Source of the DNA: Cyanobacteria bacterium TGS_CYA1
GTDB taxonomy: Bacteria; Cyanobacteriota; Vampirovibrionia; Obscuribacterales; Obscuribacteraceae
DNA: 64,000 bases
Direction of reading: 5' to 3'
NCBI GenBank assembly: GCA_026129135.1
Contig: JAHCIQ010000002.1
Location: 1 to 64,000 of the forward strand
Below the pieces are notes generated by a model that made no database searches, was not told where the DNA came from, and worked only from the letters and a program-made list of their open reading frames with translations. Of the stretch, positions 34,534 through 43,460 are shown piece by piece (the stretch's first letter is position 1; every line of letters begins with the position of its first letter). The position numbers and the translations under genes were made by a program.

Positions 34534-35124
34534 TTGCCTAAACTGGAGATGACCGCGCTTATATTGTGCGGCGGACAGTCTAAGCGCATGGGCAGAGCGA
34601 AAGCTTTTCTGCCATATGCAGGCAGCACCATAATCGGGCATCTGGTCGAGGAGATGGAAAATCTTTTCGACGAAGTCTTGCTCGTTGCAAACGAACCCGA
34701 CTCTTATCTAGACCTTGGACCAGATGTGGTGCGCGACATGCTTCCTAATCGTGGACCACTGTGCGGAATTTTATCTGGTCTTTTGACTGCTAAGCACGAC
34801 AAAGTATTCGTCACTGCGTGCGACATGCCTTTGTTCAATCAAGATCTGATTCGCAGCATGGAGCTTGAATCGAATGGGTTCGACATAACTGTATTAGCGC
34901 ACGAAGAACGCCTTGAGCCGCTCATTGGTATCTATTCTAAAAACTGTGTCAAAGAACTCGAAGAATCGTTGTTTGCAGACAAGCTCAGTTTGACAGAGTT
35001 GATTTCTAATCATAAAAATGCGCACAAGTTTTATTGCAGATACGAAGATCGTCTGGCACCAGATTTGCCACCATATTTCAATGTGAATACGCCAAGCGAT
35101 TATTCTAAATTGTTGGCTAAATAG
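34534..35124 (+). CDS. mobA: Molybdenum cofactor guanylyltransferase-like protein
   Basis: About 196 residues from TTG 34534, chosen because GGGAGAG lies about 10 bp upstream; an ATG at 34549 is the alternative. The nucleotide-binding signature is LILCGGQSKRMGRAKAFLPYAG. RGPLCGILSGLL and TACDMPLFNQDLI also match MobA, which attaches GMP to molybdopterin. The end YFNVNTPSDYSKL is typical as well. No molybdoenzyme or other cofactor gene is nearby. It follows the hydratase by 7 bp, probably by operon packing. Confidence 0.88.
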   Translation: MPKLEMTALILCGGQSKRMGRAKAFLPYAGSTIIGHLVEEMENLFDEVLLVANEPDSYLDLGPDVVRDMLPNRGPLCGILSGLLTAKHDKVFVTACDMPLFNQDLIRSMELESNGFDITVLAHEERLEPLIGIYSKNCVKELEESLFADKLSLTELISNHKNAHKFYCRYEDRLAPDLPPYFNVNTPSDYSKLLAK

Positions 35125-35139
35125 GTCGATTTCTATTTT

Positions 35140-35156
35140 CGTCTGCCGTCCAGACG
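35140..35156. terminator. Hairpin between convergent genes
   Basis: CGTCTG-CCGTC-CAGACG forms a 6-bp stem in the 85-bp gap between mobA and the PilP-like gene, which converge here. There is no T run on either side, so it is only a possible terminator. Confidence 0.3.
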
Positions 35157-35209
35157 ACAGACATATTTGCAAAGGATATAAATCAATTTTGAAAGTGGCG
35201 ACGACAATT

Positions 35210-35881
35210 CTACCGAATTGGGGCTAGGACCAGTCTGCGACGACTAGCTCCCTCAGTGAGAACGCAATGATCGCCATCGACTTTGGCTACATGAGTGGTC
35301 TCGCCATCTACAGTCAGAGTGTCGCCTTCTTTCAATGTGATGAATTTGCGCATACCAAGAGCGCTTCTTAAATCGGGGTCGATTAAGTCGAGCACGATTT
35401 TGTCGTCGACAATTGCGTTCAAGCGTACTCTATTGGCCAGAATTGGCTTGTCTGGTGGATTGGGTAATTCGCTTGTTTTGACTGTTTCAGTCCAGCTTAC
35501 TTTTGGTTCGGGAGGTAAATCGAGTTGATTATCCAAATTCAATGCACCATCTGGAGGTGGTGGCACCTTAGAGATTTTTGTCTCTTTCTCGATTGTGGTT
35601 TTAATTCTTTGTACTGTTGTTTCTGTCGGGGCAAAAGGGTCTACACGTCCTGCCACTGCATGTGCCATATCGTTCAAGGCTGATTTTGAAGTTGCAGGAT
35701 AAACCGAGCGTGATTGAGTAACGGTTTGGGTCACTGTTTTAGATTTGACATTTACAGGGACTGTACGCATCATTTCTTGTTCTAGGGCTATCTGCTTTGA
35801 TTCCTGGTCTTTGGTGTACCAGTAAGTGCCAAAAATAGTGATGGCACCAACTAAAATAATGATCGCCAGACGTCCACTCAT
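35210..35881 (-). CDS. PilP-like type IV pilus assembly protein
   Basis: 223 residues. A signal-anchor helix at about 4-20 precedes a periplasmic, Thr/Lys-rich linker with AGRVDPFAP, which resembles the GRxDPF motif of PilP. A small beta domain follows at about 150-223 (RVRLNAIVDDKIVLDLIDPD...ITLKEGDTLTVDGE). PilP links the PilN/PilO inner-membrane complex to the PilQ secretin. Here the N-terminus looks like a membrane helix rather than a lipoprotein signal. It overlaps pilO by 4 bp and ends the pilus run; no pilQ follows. The identification rests on motif and position. Confidence 0.7.
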   Translation of the reverse strand: MSGRLAIIILVGAITIFGTYWYTKDQESKQIALEQEMMRTVPVNVKSKTVTQTVTQSRSVYPATSKSALNDMAHAVAGRVDPFAPTETTVQRIKTTIEKETKISKVPPPPDGALNLDNQLDLPPEPKVSWTETVKTSELPNPPDKPILANRVRLNAIVDDKIVLDLIDPDLRSALGMRKFITLKEGDTLTVDGETTHVAKVDGDHCVLTEGASRRRLVLAPIR

Positions 35882-36597
35882 GATTGGGCACCGCCTGGCA
35901 TGTAGTAAACGTTCATTATGAATGTCATCACAGGCTTGTCGCCGGCAAATTTTTTCACTTTGTCTATCGCGACCGATTTGTCTTGAGCATTAGCAGCGCT
36001 TGTAGCAAGTGTGAGGTCGCTTATATTAATAACCCGTTCGTAATCCTCCATCTTTTTGAGGAATGCTACAAGATCTGGATAATTGCCTGTTAGATAGACT
36101 CGTTTGCTCGTGTGTCTGAGCCCGATGTCTGTAATTGCATCTGCCGTTTTAGCATCGGCAGTTTTGGCGGTTGCTTTGGCACCAGGAAGATTTGGCAGTT
36201 GTGCAACTGGAAGTTTTTTGCCCATTTCTTCAAATACGGCATTGATAGAGTCTTTATCGCTTGTTTTTTTCTTCTCGTCGGTAAGTTCCATCGATAATAA
36301 ATTGATTCCAGTTTCGTGTGCCATTTTGTCCATGTCGAATAAAACGACGTCAATCTGGTCAGTAGCTGGAAGATTTTTTTTCATTTTGGCCAGATCTTCT
36401 TGCAGTGTACGTGACTTTTTCTCAAGCAGTCCTTTTTCTATAAGTGAGTGTTCGAGTCTGGAATAATCTTGCTTTTTGTTTTGCACATCTGTTTTGAGCA
36501 ATTCTATTTCGGCATACAAGGGTTGAATTTGCGATGCAATCAAAAAGGCGCCAATCAATGGAGATGCTGCAATCAGAAGTCTAGTCCACTTGCTCAT
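35878..36597 (-). CDS. pilO: Type IV pilus inner-membrane protein PilO
   Basis: 239 residues. One N-terminal transmembrane helix (about 7-24) is followed by a coiled-coil stretch (LKTDVQNKKQDYSRLEHSLIEK...LQEDLAKMKKNLP). A periplasmic ferredoxin-like domain follows, with VYLTGNYPDLVAFLKKMEDYERVINISDLTL, a strong PilO signature. PilO pairs with PilN and helps align the pilus motor with the secretin. A short Ala/Lys repeat (KTADAKTADA) sits in the middle. It overlaps both neighbours by 4 bp, so it is clearly co-translated with PilM-PilN and the PilP-like gene. Confidence 0.88.
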   Translation of the reverse strand: MSKWTRLLIAASPLIGAFLIASQIQPLYAEIELLKTDVQNKKQDYSRLEHSLIEKGLLEKKSRTLQEDLAKMKKNLPATDQIDVVLFDMDKMAHETGINLLSMELTDEKKKTSDKDSINAVFEEMGKKLPVAQLPNLPGAKATAKTADAKTADAITDIGLRHTSKRVYLTGNYPDLVAFLKKMEDYERVINISDLTLATSAANAQDKSVAIDKVKKFAGDKPVMTFIMNVYYMPGGAQS

Positions 36598-38330
36598 CGT
36601 TGCACCTCAGTCGTTTTTGTAGTCGAGGTCGAGATAGTGGTCCTGCCATCTTGAATGGCATTGACAGTAAGTGAAAAATCGATAGTATCTGGCTGTTTCT
36701 CGTTTCTTGTGGCGTAATTAATTTCAGCGCTTTGTATAACCGCTGATGAATCTAAATTCGCCGCAAACTTGGATACATCGCCATAGTTGTCAGCCAGACC
36801 TGCAATATTCATATTGGACTTGTTGAAGCTGACTTCGTGCAATTGTACAGAGGCTGGAATATTTTGCGACACCGTGTCGAGGTATCGCGACAGACGACGT
36901 GTTTTGTTAATTAGAAAATTGAATACTTCATATCGCGCTGCAAGCATGGCATTGTCATTTTTAACTTTAGTCATCTGCTTCAAACTTGTCTGAGCGTCGG
37001 TGACTTCTTTGTTTACTTTATCTAATTCAGCCTGGATTGCCGGTTTTTCGAAATTCATCAAATAAATGAGTGCACCAAGACACAAAACGAAAGCGATACT
37101 GCCTGCGGTGAACAATGGTTTAAAATAGCTTCCGATTTGTTCGGTCTCGGGCATGACCTGAGTTTTGCGATCGTCGAACAAAAGCGGTAGGCGACCCTCG
37201 CGATTCAAATCGAGGTCCACTGTGTAATTGGGGCTCCAGGTCGGCTCGAGCGCAGAACCTATCAAGCCCGACAAAATTGGTTGCATCCGATCGACGATTA
37301 CCGACTTGTCGAAAACCATATCGCGCATCGAATTGCCCAGAAGCACTTTGCGCCCTATCCGGTTCGAGATGTAATTATCTATCTGGGGCACCATGCAGCC
37401 CTGACCCGTGATAATTATCTTGTCTAGATTGACTTCGTTTCCTTGCGACTGAAAATATTCAAGCGAGCGCTCCAGTTCGTCTGTGATGTCGCTAAATATT
37501 GTTCTTGCAACTTGAGCAGCGTGTCCTTGAATTTCATTTCTTGGAGCTATGCCAAAGACAGGTAATTGAGGCAATAAGTCCAGTGCTTGTTCAAAATCTA
37601 TATCGAGACTGCGCGAAATCGCCTCGGTCAATGTTTCGACCCCGACCAGGATGGAGCGACCAAATAAAGGCATCGAACTTCTGATGATATTAATGTCGGT
37701 TGCATCTTGTCTGATGTTGACGAGCATTGAAGTGTGACCAGTCGAGCCAAGATAACCGCTTAAGGCAAGACCGCGGATAGCTGCAAGTGAAGAAACCTCT
37801 ACTCTGCCAAGTTTTGCTCCTGCACTGTCTGTGGTGAGCCAGCAGGACTCGATAATAGAGCGCTGGACGGCTGCAAGAATAACATCGACTCTGCGTACGC
37901 CATCGGGGTCTGTTCGCTCGGTGGCGGGCATGAGCGACCAGTCTAAATTGGCATCTTGAATATTATATGGTATGTGGTTGGCAGCTTCCTGAGTCACCAC
38001 TTCGGCTAATTCTTCTGCTGGCATGCCGGTAGGAACCGGAATCAAACGAATGACTGCTGCCTGGGCCGGGATAGTCATATTGAGTGTTGGCGCAGAGCCA
38101 GAAATTGGAATACCGGCTTCCTGAATGAGTTCGAGGATAACTGCGCCTATGGTTTGAGGGTCGGTGACAAGACCTTCGCGCACTGTATTTGCCGGGGTTG
38201 GAGACGAGGCGAAACGGCTCACTTCGATATGAGCTCTAGTTTTTTCAAGCTGGATCAATGTGACGCTATCGCTATTGATATCGACGCCAAGCCTTGGTCC
38301 ATCTTTCTTGCTAAACCCAAGACCGAACAA
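36594..38330 (-). CDS. PilM-PilN fusion protein of the type IV pilus
   Basis: 578 residues, about the sum of PilM (350) and PilN (180). Residues 1-355 are an actin-like PilM domain (RLGVDINSDSVTLIQLEK, ITGQGCMVPQIDNYISNRIG). A transmembrane helix at about 400-424 (AGSIAFVLCLGALIYLM) begins the PilN part, with a coiled coil (DKVNKEVTDAQTSLKQM) and a periplasmic ferredoxin-like domain. In most bacteria PilM is a separate cytoplasmic protein that binds the N-terminal tail of PilN; here the contact is covalent. No frameshift is visible and the single frame is continuous. Overlaps pilO by 4 bp. Confidence 0.9.
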   Translation of the reverse strand: MFGLGFSKKDGPRLGVDINSDSVTLIQLEKTRAHIEVSRFASSPTPANTVREGLVTDPQTIGAVILELIQEAGIPISGSAPTLNMTIPAQAAVIRLIPVPTGMPAEELAEVVTQEAANHIPYNIQDANLDWSLMPATERTDPDGVRRVDVILAAVQRSIIESCWLTTDSAGAKLGRVEVSSLAAIRGLALSGYLGSTGHTSMLVNIRQDATDINIIRSSMPLFGRSILVGVETLTEAISRSLDIDFEQALDLLPQLPVFGIAPRNEIQGHAAQVARTIFSDITDELERSLEYFQSQGNEVNLDKIIITGQGCMVPQIDNYISNRIGRKVLLGNSMRDMVFDKSVIVDRMQPILSGLIGSALEPTWSPNYTVDLDLNREGRLPLLFDDRKTQVMPETEQIGSYFKPLFTAGSIAFVLCLGALIYLMNFEKPAIQAELDKVNKEVTDAQTSLKQMTKVKNDNAMLAARYEVFNFLINKTRRLSRYLDTVSQNIPASVQLHEVSFNKSNMNIAGLADNYGDVSKFAANLDSSAVIQSAEINYATRNEKQPDTIDFSLTVNAIQDGRTTISTSTTKTTEVQR

Positions 38331-38344
38331 GTTTAAATCTCCGC

Positions 38345-39526
38345 TTAAAATCTAAAGAATTCGCCACTATATTCCATCTTACTAAGATTATTGCCTAGAA
38401 GCATCACTAAAAATGCACCCGTTGCAAGTGAAGGTCCAAAAGGAAACTTGACCGAGAAGCGCGAACCTGTAAAAACGGCTGACACCAGTCCACCGCAAAC
38501 ACCCCCTGCAAGCGCTAATAGCGCCAGATTAGGGGTGAGCCAGGTGGATGTGTCATGTGACAAAAATGCTACTGCTCCAAGGGGCAAACACATTAAACCC
38601 AGTCCTATAACAAATCCCCATATGGCAGGTTTTATCACGAGCTTGAGTGTGCCCCGGCGTTTCATGTCAGTGAAAACATAGCAAGCACCCATGACTGAGC
38701 CTACTAAAAACGCAAGAGCTACAGAAAGTAGCATTTTTTCCATTCCAAGCCAGGCAGCTATCACTGCAGCAAGTACGGCGTCGCCGCCGCCCATAACCAC
38801 GTCGTCTTCGTCATCGCCAAAGAATTTCTTGTTGTCGCCTTTTGCATTCGGCTCGATTATTTCAAAGTTGCGGTCGATACTTGGATCGCATTCTTCTTCT
38901 ACTTCTTTTTGGTCTTCTTTGCTCGTTTCATCTTCGTCTTCTTTATTGGCGCCTTGAAACCATCTGATACTTACGAGCCCGTAGAAATCTATAAAATCGA
39001 AAAGAACATAACTGATTCCGACACCAGCCATGGTGTTAAAAAAGCCAGTACCCAAAAAGGAGCTGTATAGAATACCAAGCAACATCGAAGGATAAGTTAT
39101 TTCGTGCGGTATGAGCTTCTCTTTTAAATCAGTTAAAGTGACTGCAATCAGTGTGCATGAAAAGAAAGCCATCGCAAGTCCGGTTAGCGTCCAGCCGAAA
39201 GTTTGACTGACGAAGAAAAAAATGAGCCCCGTGAAAATCTCGGTAAGTGGATACTGGAGCGAAATTGTCTGGTTGCAGTATCTGCATATGCCCTTGAGCA
39301 TCATAAAACTGAGTACTGGAATCAAGTCCAAAAAACCAAGCTTGTGCTTACAGTTTGGACAGTGCGATGGCGGATGAATCCAGGATTTTTCAGCAAGTGA
39401 GCGCAGCGCCACCACATTCAGAAAACTGCCGATGCAAATGCCTAGTATGGGTGCAAGTATCATGCGCAAGCTGGCATACTGACTAGATGTCAGGAAATCA
39501 GTTATTGCGTCGATAAAGCTTTCCAT
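38345..39526 (-). CDS. pilD: Prepilin peptidase with acidic insertion (PilD)
   Basis: 393 residues, longer than the usual 250-290. It cleaves prepilin leaders and methylates the new N-terminus. Two CxxC pairs lie in the N-terminal loop (CPNCKHKLG and CRYCNQ). The first catalytic Asp is in TLTDLKEKLIPHEIT. The second is in MGGGDAVLAAVIAAWLG, a variant of the GxGD motif. Between these, an acidic insert rich in Glu/Asp (about 196-245, ANKEDEDETSKEDQKEVEEE) enlarges a loop facing the cytoplasm. At least seven hydrophobic helices. It sits 14 bp upstream of pilM-pilN and 1 bp after the ABC permease gene. Confidence 0.92.
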   Translation of the reverse strand: MESFIDAITDFLTSSQYASLRMILAPILGICIGSFLNVVALRSLAEKSWIHPPSHCPNCKHKLGFLDLIPVLSFMMLKGICRYCNQTISLQYPLTEIFTGLIFFFVSQTFGWTLTGLAMAFFSCTLIAVTLTDLKEKLIPHEITYPSMLLGILYSSFLGTGFFNTMAGVGISYVLFDFIDFYGLVSIRWFQGANKEDEDETSKEDQKEVEEECDPSIDRNFEIIEPNAKGDNKKFFGDDEDDVVMGGGDAVLAAVIAAWLGMEKMLLSVALAFLVGSVMGACYVFTDMKRRGTLKLVIKPAIWGFVIGLGLMCLPLGAVAFLSHDTSTWLTPNLALLALAGGVCGGLVSAVFTGSRFSVKFPFGPSLATGAFLVMLLGNNLSKMEYSGEFFRF

Positions 39527-39527
39527 T

Positions 39528-40322
39528 TTAGGGGAACTCTCTTTGTTCGTTGATTATTGCTGCCAGGCACAACAAAAATAGGATAAAGGCAAGCACATAA
39601 CAGGACAGGAACAAAATCATCTCTTTAGATGGATAATGCCCATACATGAGCAAAGATCTTATTCTGGTCAAATTAGAGAGGTCAGGCAGAATCCAGTAAA
39701 TTGTTTTCAGAAGCAGGCGTGCAAAGGTGTTTTCGGACATATTTGCAAGCTCTATCAGTGACGTGCCAAGGTGACCGATAAACCAGAGGCTCAAAGTGAA
39801 AATGACGCTCATCACCGGGCTGCAGAAGGTAGAAAAGAATGTCGCTAGAGACAGGACGAAAAGCATTTCCAGTAACACGAGCAAAATAGACGGCAGAATT
39901 CGAGGCAAGTGCAATTGAATCTGGTGCATGGGATCTACCAGCCAGACAAGACAGATTAGAAATGCGCCCATCATGATAGTCATCATGACGATACACATGG
40001 CAAGTCCCAGGTATTTGCCCAGGATAAATTGCCAGCTAGTCACAGGTTTAGTGAAAATTACATAGATTGTCCTGTGCTCTAATTCTTTGTAGACCATATT
40101 GGTTCCGGCAATGACGGTGATAACACCGCCTATGATGGCAATAACCGCCATGCCGAGATCTTCTATGATGCGCAAATCCTGTCCCACTGAAAGCGAGCCA
40201 AGTAAGATACCACCCACAGTGACTACGCAGGCGAAGACGAAAAATGCATACAAAACTCTATCGCGCACGGTTTCGCGAAAAGTGTTCAAAGCGATGGCTC
40301 CTGCTACTTCAATCTGATCCAT
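39528..40322 (-). CDS. ABC-2 type transporter, permease
   Basis: 264 residues with six hydrophobic segments. The opening IALNTFRETVRDRVLYAFFVFA is characteristic of ABC-2 permeases of the gliding/efflux type. The segment TIYVIFTKPVTSWQFILGKYLGL is also typical. The substrate is unknown. It overlaps the ATPase gene by 14 bp and forms a pair with it. It lies between the sigma factor and prepilin peptidase genes within the pilus operon, which may mean the transporter helps build or modify the pilus or surface (inference). Confidence 0.85.
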   Translation of the reverse strand: MDQIEVAGAIALNTFRETVRDRVLYAFFVFACVVTVGGILLGSLSVGQDLRIIEDLGMAVIAIIGGVITVIAGTNMVYKELEHRTIYVIFTKPVTSWQFILGKYLGLAMCIVMMTIMMGAFLICLVWLVDPMHQIQLHLPRILPSILLVLLEMLFVLSLATFFSTFCSPVMSVIFTLSLWFIGHLGTSLIELANMSENTFARLLLKTIYWILPDLSNLTRIRSLLMYGHYPSKEMILFLSCYVLAFILFLLCLAAIINEQREFP

Positions 40323-41073
40323 GGCTTTGCGCCTCGCTGATTTTGGTCAGGAAATACTCTTCAAGTCCAAGATAACTTCCTTCTTTAGAGATGTTTTTCA
40401 CCTCTTCTTCGGCAATTAATTTGCCAGCAAATAAGACGCCGACTCTGTCGCAGAGGTCGTTTATGTCAGGCAGTAAGTGCGAACACAAAAGAACAGTTTT
40501 TCCTTTGCTCTTCAAATCGCGCAGAATTTCGCGCACGTCTTTGCGACCGATAGGGTCTAAGCCCGACATCGGCTCGTCCCAGAAAATCAAAGCGGGGTCA
40601 TTTATGAGCGATTGCGCAATGCCAAGGCGTTGCAACATGCCCTTGGAATATTTGTGCATGGGCTCGTTGGCGAAAGCTTCTAGCTTTACTAATTTAAGCA
40701 ATTCGGCTTTGCGTTTTGCCCGTTCTGGACCTTTGATACTAAAGAGTTGCGCGATGAAATCGAGAAATTCATTTCCAGTCAGGTGCGAATAGAAATAAGG
40801 ATTCTCAGGTAGAAAGCCAATTTGAGCCAGTCCTTGCAGATTGCCCACTTCTTTTTGCAGGATTGAAATTTCGCCCTGGTCTGGTTTCAAGAGTCCAAGC
40901 AAGATTTTAAGCGTAGTCGTTTTACCTGCTCCATTAGGACCAAGTAAGCCGTAGACTTCACCTTCCTGTACTTTGAGTTCGAGTTCGTTCAATACGCGCG
41001 TTTTTTTGCGCATAAAACCGCCGATGCGATCTTTGATGATGCCTCGTGCCTCAATGACCAGTTTGGCCGACAT
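40309..41073 (-). CDS. ABC transporter ATP-binding protein
   Basis: 254 residues. Walker A GPNGAGKTTTLK, Q loop FLPENPYFY, signature YSKGMLQRLGIAQSL, Walker B LIFWDEPMSGLDP and the switch His in LLCSHLL are all present. The signature SKGM in place of SGGQ is common in this class of exporters with ABC-2 permeases. It energises the permease encoded next. The start ATG overlaps the sigma factor stop by 1 bp (TAATG), so it is co-translated with it. Confidence 0.93.
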   Translation of the reverse strand: MSAKLVIEARGIIKDRIGGFMRKKTRVLNELELKVQEGEVYGLLGPNGAGKTTTLKILLGLLKPDQGEISILQKEVGNLQGLAQIGFLPENPYFYSHLTGNEFLDFIAQLFSIKGPERAKRKAELLKLVKLEAFANEPMHKYSKGMLQRLGIAQSLINDPALIFWDEPMSGLDPIGRKDVREILRDLKSKGKTVLLCSHLLPDINDLCDRVGVLFAGKLIAEEEVKNISKEGSYLGLEEYFLTKISEAQSHGSD

Positions 41074-42038
41074 TAACTGCCTTTCTGACCGGAAATCTTT
41101 CTGTTGTGAGTGATGATTTTATGAAGTTCAGCAGTTGCAGCACGCAAACGACGCGAAACTTGCATTTGCGAAATACCAAGTCGTCTAGCTACTTCTGTTT
41201 GACTCAAGTCTTCATAGAATGTGAGCTGGACTACTTCGCGCAAACCGTCACGCAACTGTTTAATGGCTTCAGCCAGCATGAATCTGTCTTCTTTAGCCAT
41301 TTGATTGTTGTTGTAACGACCATCTACAAGTGTGTCTATGAGTGATTGCTCGGAGCCGGCATCGTTTGAAAGAGCCTGATCGAGCGATACCAAAGTGCGT
41401 CTGCGGTCGACTTCATAAGCTTCATTTACTCTCGATACAGGTATTTGAAGTTCGAATGCGATTTCAGAATCAGAGGGCTCGCGACCAAGGCGAGCGGTAA
41501 GATTTTGAACGAGTCTATTGATGCGGAATGACAGTTCTTGCAATTCGCGAGGAGCGCGAATCATGGCTGTCTTGTCTCTGAGATAGTGTCTGATTTCGCC
41601 AGTAATTAAGTGTGTGGCATAAGTTTGAAACTTGGCGCCAGCGTCCACTTTGAACTGGTCAACAGCTTTGATCAACCCGATTGATCCGACTTGGATTAAA
41701 TCCTCGACAGGGTCAGTCGAACGTCTAGCTAGACCATAGGCGATTCTTTTGACCAGAGGAAGCGCTGCTTGAATTATAGAATCGCGCAGGACTGGGTCAC
41801 GCGTTGTTGCATAGCGTGCCAGCCACTGGTGTATTTGATCTTGAGCTTTTGCTGGTTCTGGTTTTGTCATTGCCACATCTTTGGCTAGTACAGTTGGTTC
41901 TGGAATTTTGTTGCTCGGCACGTATGACGAAGCTGCCTGACTGGTTTTTTTTGCTTGCAAGCTTTTGCTCACTTTTATTTTCTCGCTTTGTTGCTTGACT
42001 ACCGACAAGAGTCCTGTTATGGGGCCCGCAAAGGTCAT
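41073..42038 (-). CDS. sigF: Group 3 RNA polymerase sigma factor (SigF/SigB family)
   Basis: 321 residues. About 85 N-terminal residues are Lys/Ser-rich and unlike the family. Region 2 starts at DSIIQAALPLVKRIAYGLARR, with DLIQVGSIGLIKAVDQF and FQTYATHLITGEIRHYLRD for -10 recognition. Region 3 follows, then region 4 with VVQLTFYEDLSQTEVARRLGISQMQVSRRLR (helix-turn-helix for -35). In cyanobacteria SigF drives pilus genes and motility; finding it between pilC and pilD fits that role. No anti-sigma gene is nearby. It begins 166 bp downstream of pilC, so it may have its own promoter. Confidence 0.9.
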   Translation of the reverse strand: MTFAGPITGLLSVVKQQSEKIKVSKSLQAKKTSQAASSYVPSNKIPEPTVLAKDVAMTKPEPAKAQDQIHQWLARYATTRDPVLRDSIIQAALPLVKRIAYGLARRSTDPVEDLIQVGSIGLIKAVDQFKVDAGAKFQTYATHLITGEIRHYLRDKTAMIRAPRELQELSFRINRLVQNLTARLGREPSDSEIAFELQIPVSRVNEAYEVDRRRTLVSLDQALSNDAGSEQSLIDTLVDGRYNNNQMAKEDRFMLAEAIKQLRDGLREVVQLTFYEDLSQTEVARRLGISQMQVSRRLRAATAELHKIITHNRKISGQKGS

Positions 42039-42138
42039 AAATTAGGAATAATGAATATTGTATGGCCTTAATTGAGAATATCCAACAGATTTATTGAAAA
42101 AAAGGACCAGATTTGTCGATATGCGCCAAAATGCCAAA

Positions 42139-42144
42139 ATTATA
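42139..42144 (-). promoter_or_regulatory. Possible -10 box for the sigma factor operon
   Basis: A consensus TATAAT on the minus strand lies about 100 bp before the sigma factor start in the 166-bp gap after pilC. No good -35 is visible. It is flanked by the inverted repeat GCGCC/GGCGC (42124-42128 and 42145-42149), which might regulate it. It would separate the sigF-ABC-pilD-pilMNOP run from pilB-pilT-pilC. Confidence 0.35.
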
Positions 42145-42204
42145 GGCGCTCGGCAACTGCCTAAAAGTGACATATCTTGACAACTGTTCAAGTCTTTAAA
42201 ACTA

Positions 42205-43440
42205 CTATCTGAGTTGGTTGATCACGGTGAAGATGGGCAGGTACATGCCTACGACCACCGAACCTACGACTCCACCAATAAGCACGACCATTATAGGCTC
42301 GAGCACCGATGTCAGAGATTCGACCGAATTTTCCACTTCCATGTCGTAGAAATCGGCGATTTTGGTAAGCATGTCGTCAAGCTTGCCTGTTTCTTCTCCT
42401 ACAGCCACCATCTGGGTAACCATTGGAGGAAACAATTTGTCTCTTGTCATGGGCTTTGAAATTGTCCCGCCCTGACGCACTTCTTCGTGGATTTTTTGCA
42501 CGGCAGAAGAAACTACTGCATTGCCTGCCGTATCCTTAACTACTTCAAGAGCGTTCAACATAGGCACTCCAGCCTGGATAAGGGTGCCAAAAGTGCGACT
42601 GAAACGAGCAATGCTTACTTTCTGAATAAGCTCGCCTATAAGAGGAATAGAAAGTTTGACAGCGTCTATTTGCAAACGACCGGTAGGTGTTTTGTAATAA
42701 TTTCGCAGGAAAACCGCTGCCACAGCGCAAATAATCAAAAATAAAACCATCCATATTGAGCGCGCTGCGACCGAAAGACTAATTAAGAACTGAGTGTAGG
42801 CTGGTAATTCCCCGCCTATATTTTTGAATAGTCCCTCGAAAATGGGCAAGACGAATGTGAGCATGGCCCAGAAAACGCCCACTGCTACAAGTAGAACCAC
42901 TGATGGATAGACCATCGCAGCTCGTACTTTTTGATTGAGTTTCTGGCGATATTCTAAAAAATCAGCCAGACGCTTCAAGACTTCAGACAGAATCCCGCCT
43001 GCTTCACCGGCTCTAACCATAGAAATGTAGAGAGAATCGAAAATGCCAGCTTGTCTTGTCATGGCATCAGATAGCGAAAGTCCTGATTCCACCAGGCGCC
43101 GCACTTCGTCTATTGCTCGCTTCAATTTTTTATTGGGACACTGGTCGACAATTATATAAAGAGTACGCAGCATCGATACGCCCGAGCCCACAAGTGCTGC
43201 AAACTGTCTAGAAAATACGACCATGTCTTTAAGCGTTATTTGCTCGAAGAGTGCCGCCACTTTGTCAAGCGATTCCTGGGCATCAAGACGCAATTCCTGA
43301 CGGCGAGTACGCTCTTTTATATCGATGACGTCGACACCGCGTGCTTGCAGTCTGATTTTGAGCACGCTGGCAGATTCAGCCTGGGCATAAGCTTCGCTTA
43401 CTCGACCTTGATTGTCACGTACTTTATATACAAATTCCAT
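42205..43440 (-). CDS. pilC: Type IV pilus inner-membrane platform protein PilC
   Basis: 411 residues, the normal size. It has two GspF domains, each with several helices (about 75-200 and 280-400). Typical segments are VVFSRQFAALVGSGVSMLRTLYII and RFSRTFGTLIQAGVPMLNALEVV, then MVAVGEETGKLDDMLTKIADFYD. The N-terminal cytoplasmic region (1-65) follows the family pattern. It sits in the inner membrane and is turned by PilB and PilT. It follows pilT by 20 bp. Confidence 0.96.
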   Translation of the reverse strand: MEFVYKVRDNQGRVSEAYAQAESASVLKIRLQARGVDVIDIKERTRRQELRLDAQESLDKVAALFEQITLKDMVVFSRQFAALVGSGVSMLRTLYIIVDQCPNKKLKRAIDEVRRLVESGLSLSDAMTRQAGIFDSLYISMVRAGEAGGILSEVLKRLADFLEYRQKLNQKVRAAMVYPSVVLLVAVGVFWAMLTFVLPIFEGLFKNIGGELPAYTQFLISLSVAARSIWMVLFLIICAVAAVFLRNYYKTPTGRLQIDAVKLSIPLIGELIQKVSIARFSRTFGTLIQAGVPMLNALEVVKDTAGNAVVSSAVQKIHEEVRQGGTISKPMTRDKLFPPMVTQMVAVGEETGKLDDMLTKIADFYDMEVENSVESLTSVLEPIMVVLIGGVVGSVVVGMYLPIFTVINQLR

Positions 43441-43460
43441 GGCAGTATTTTAGTCTTAGG

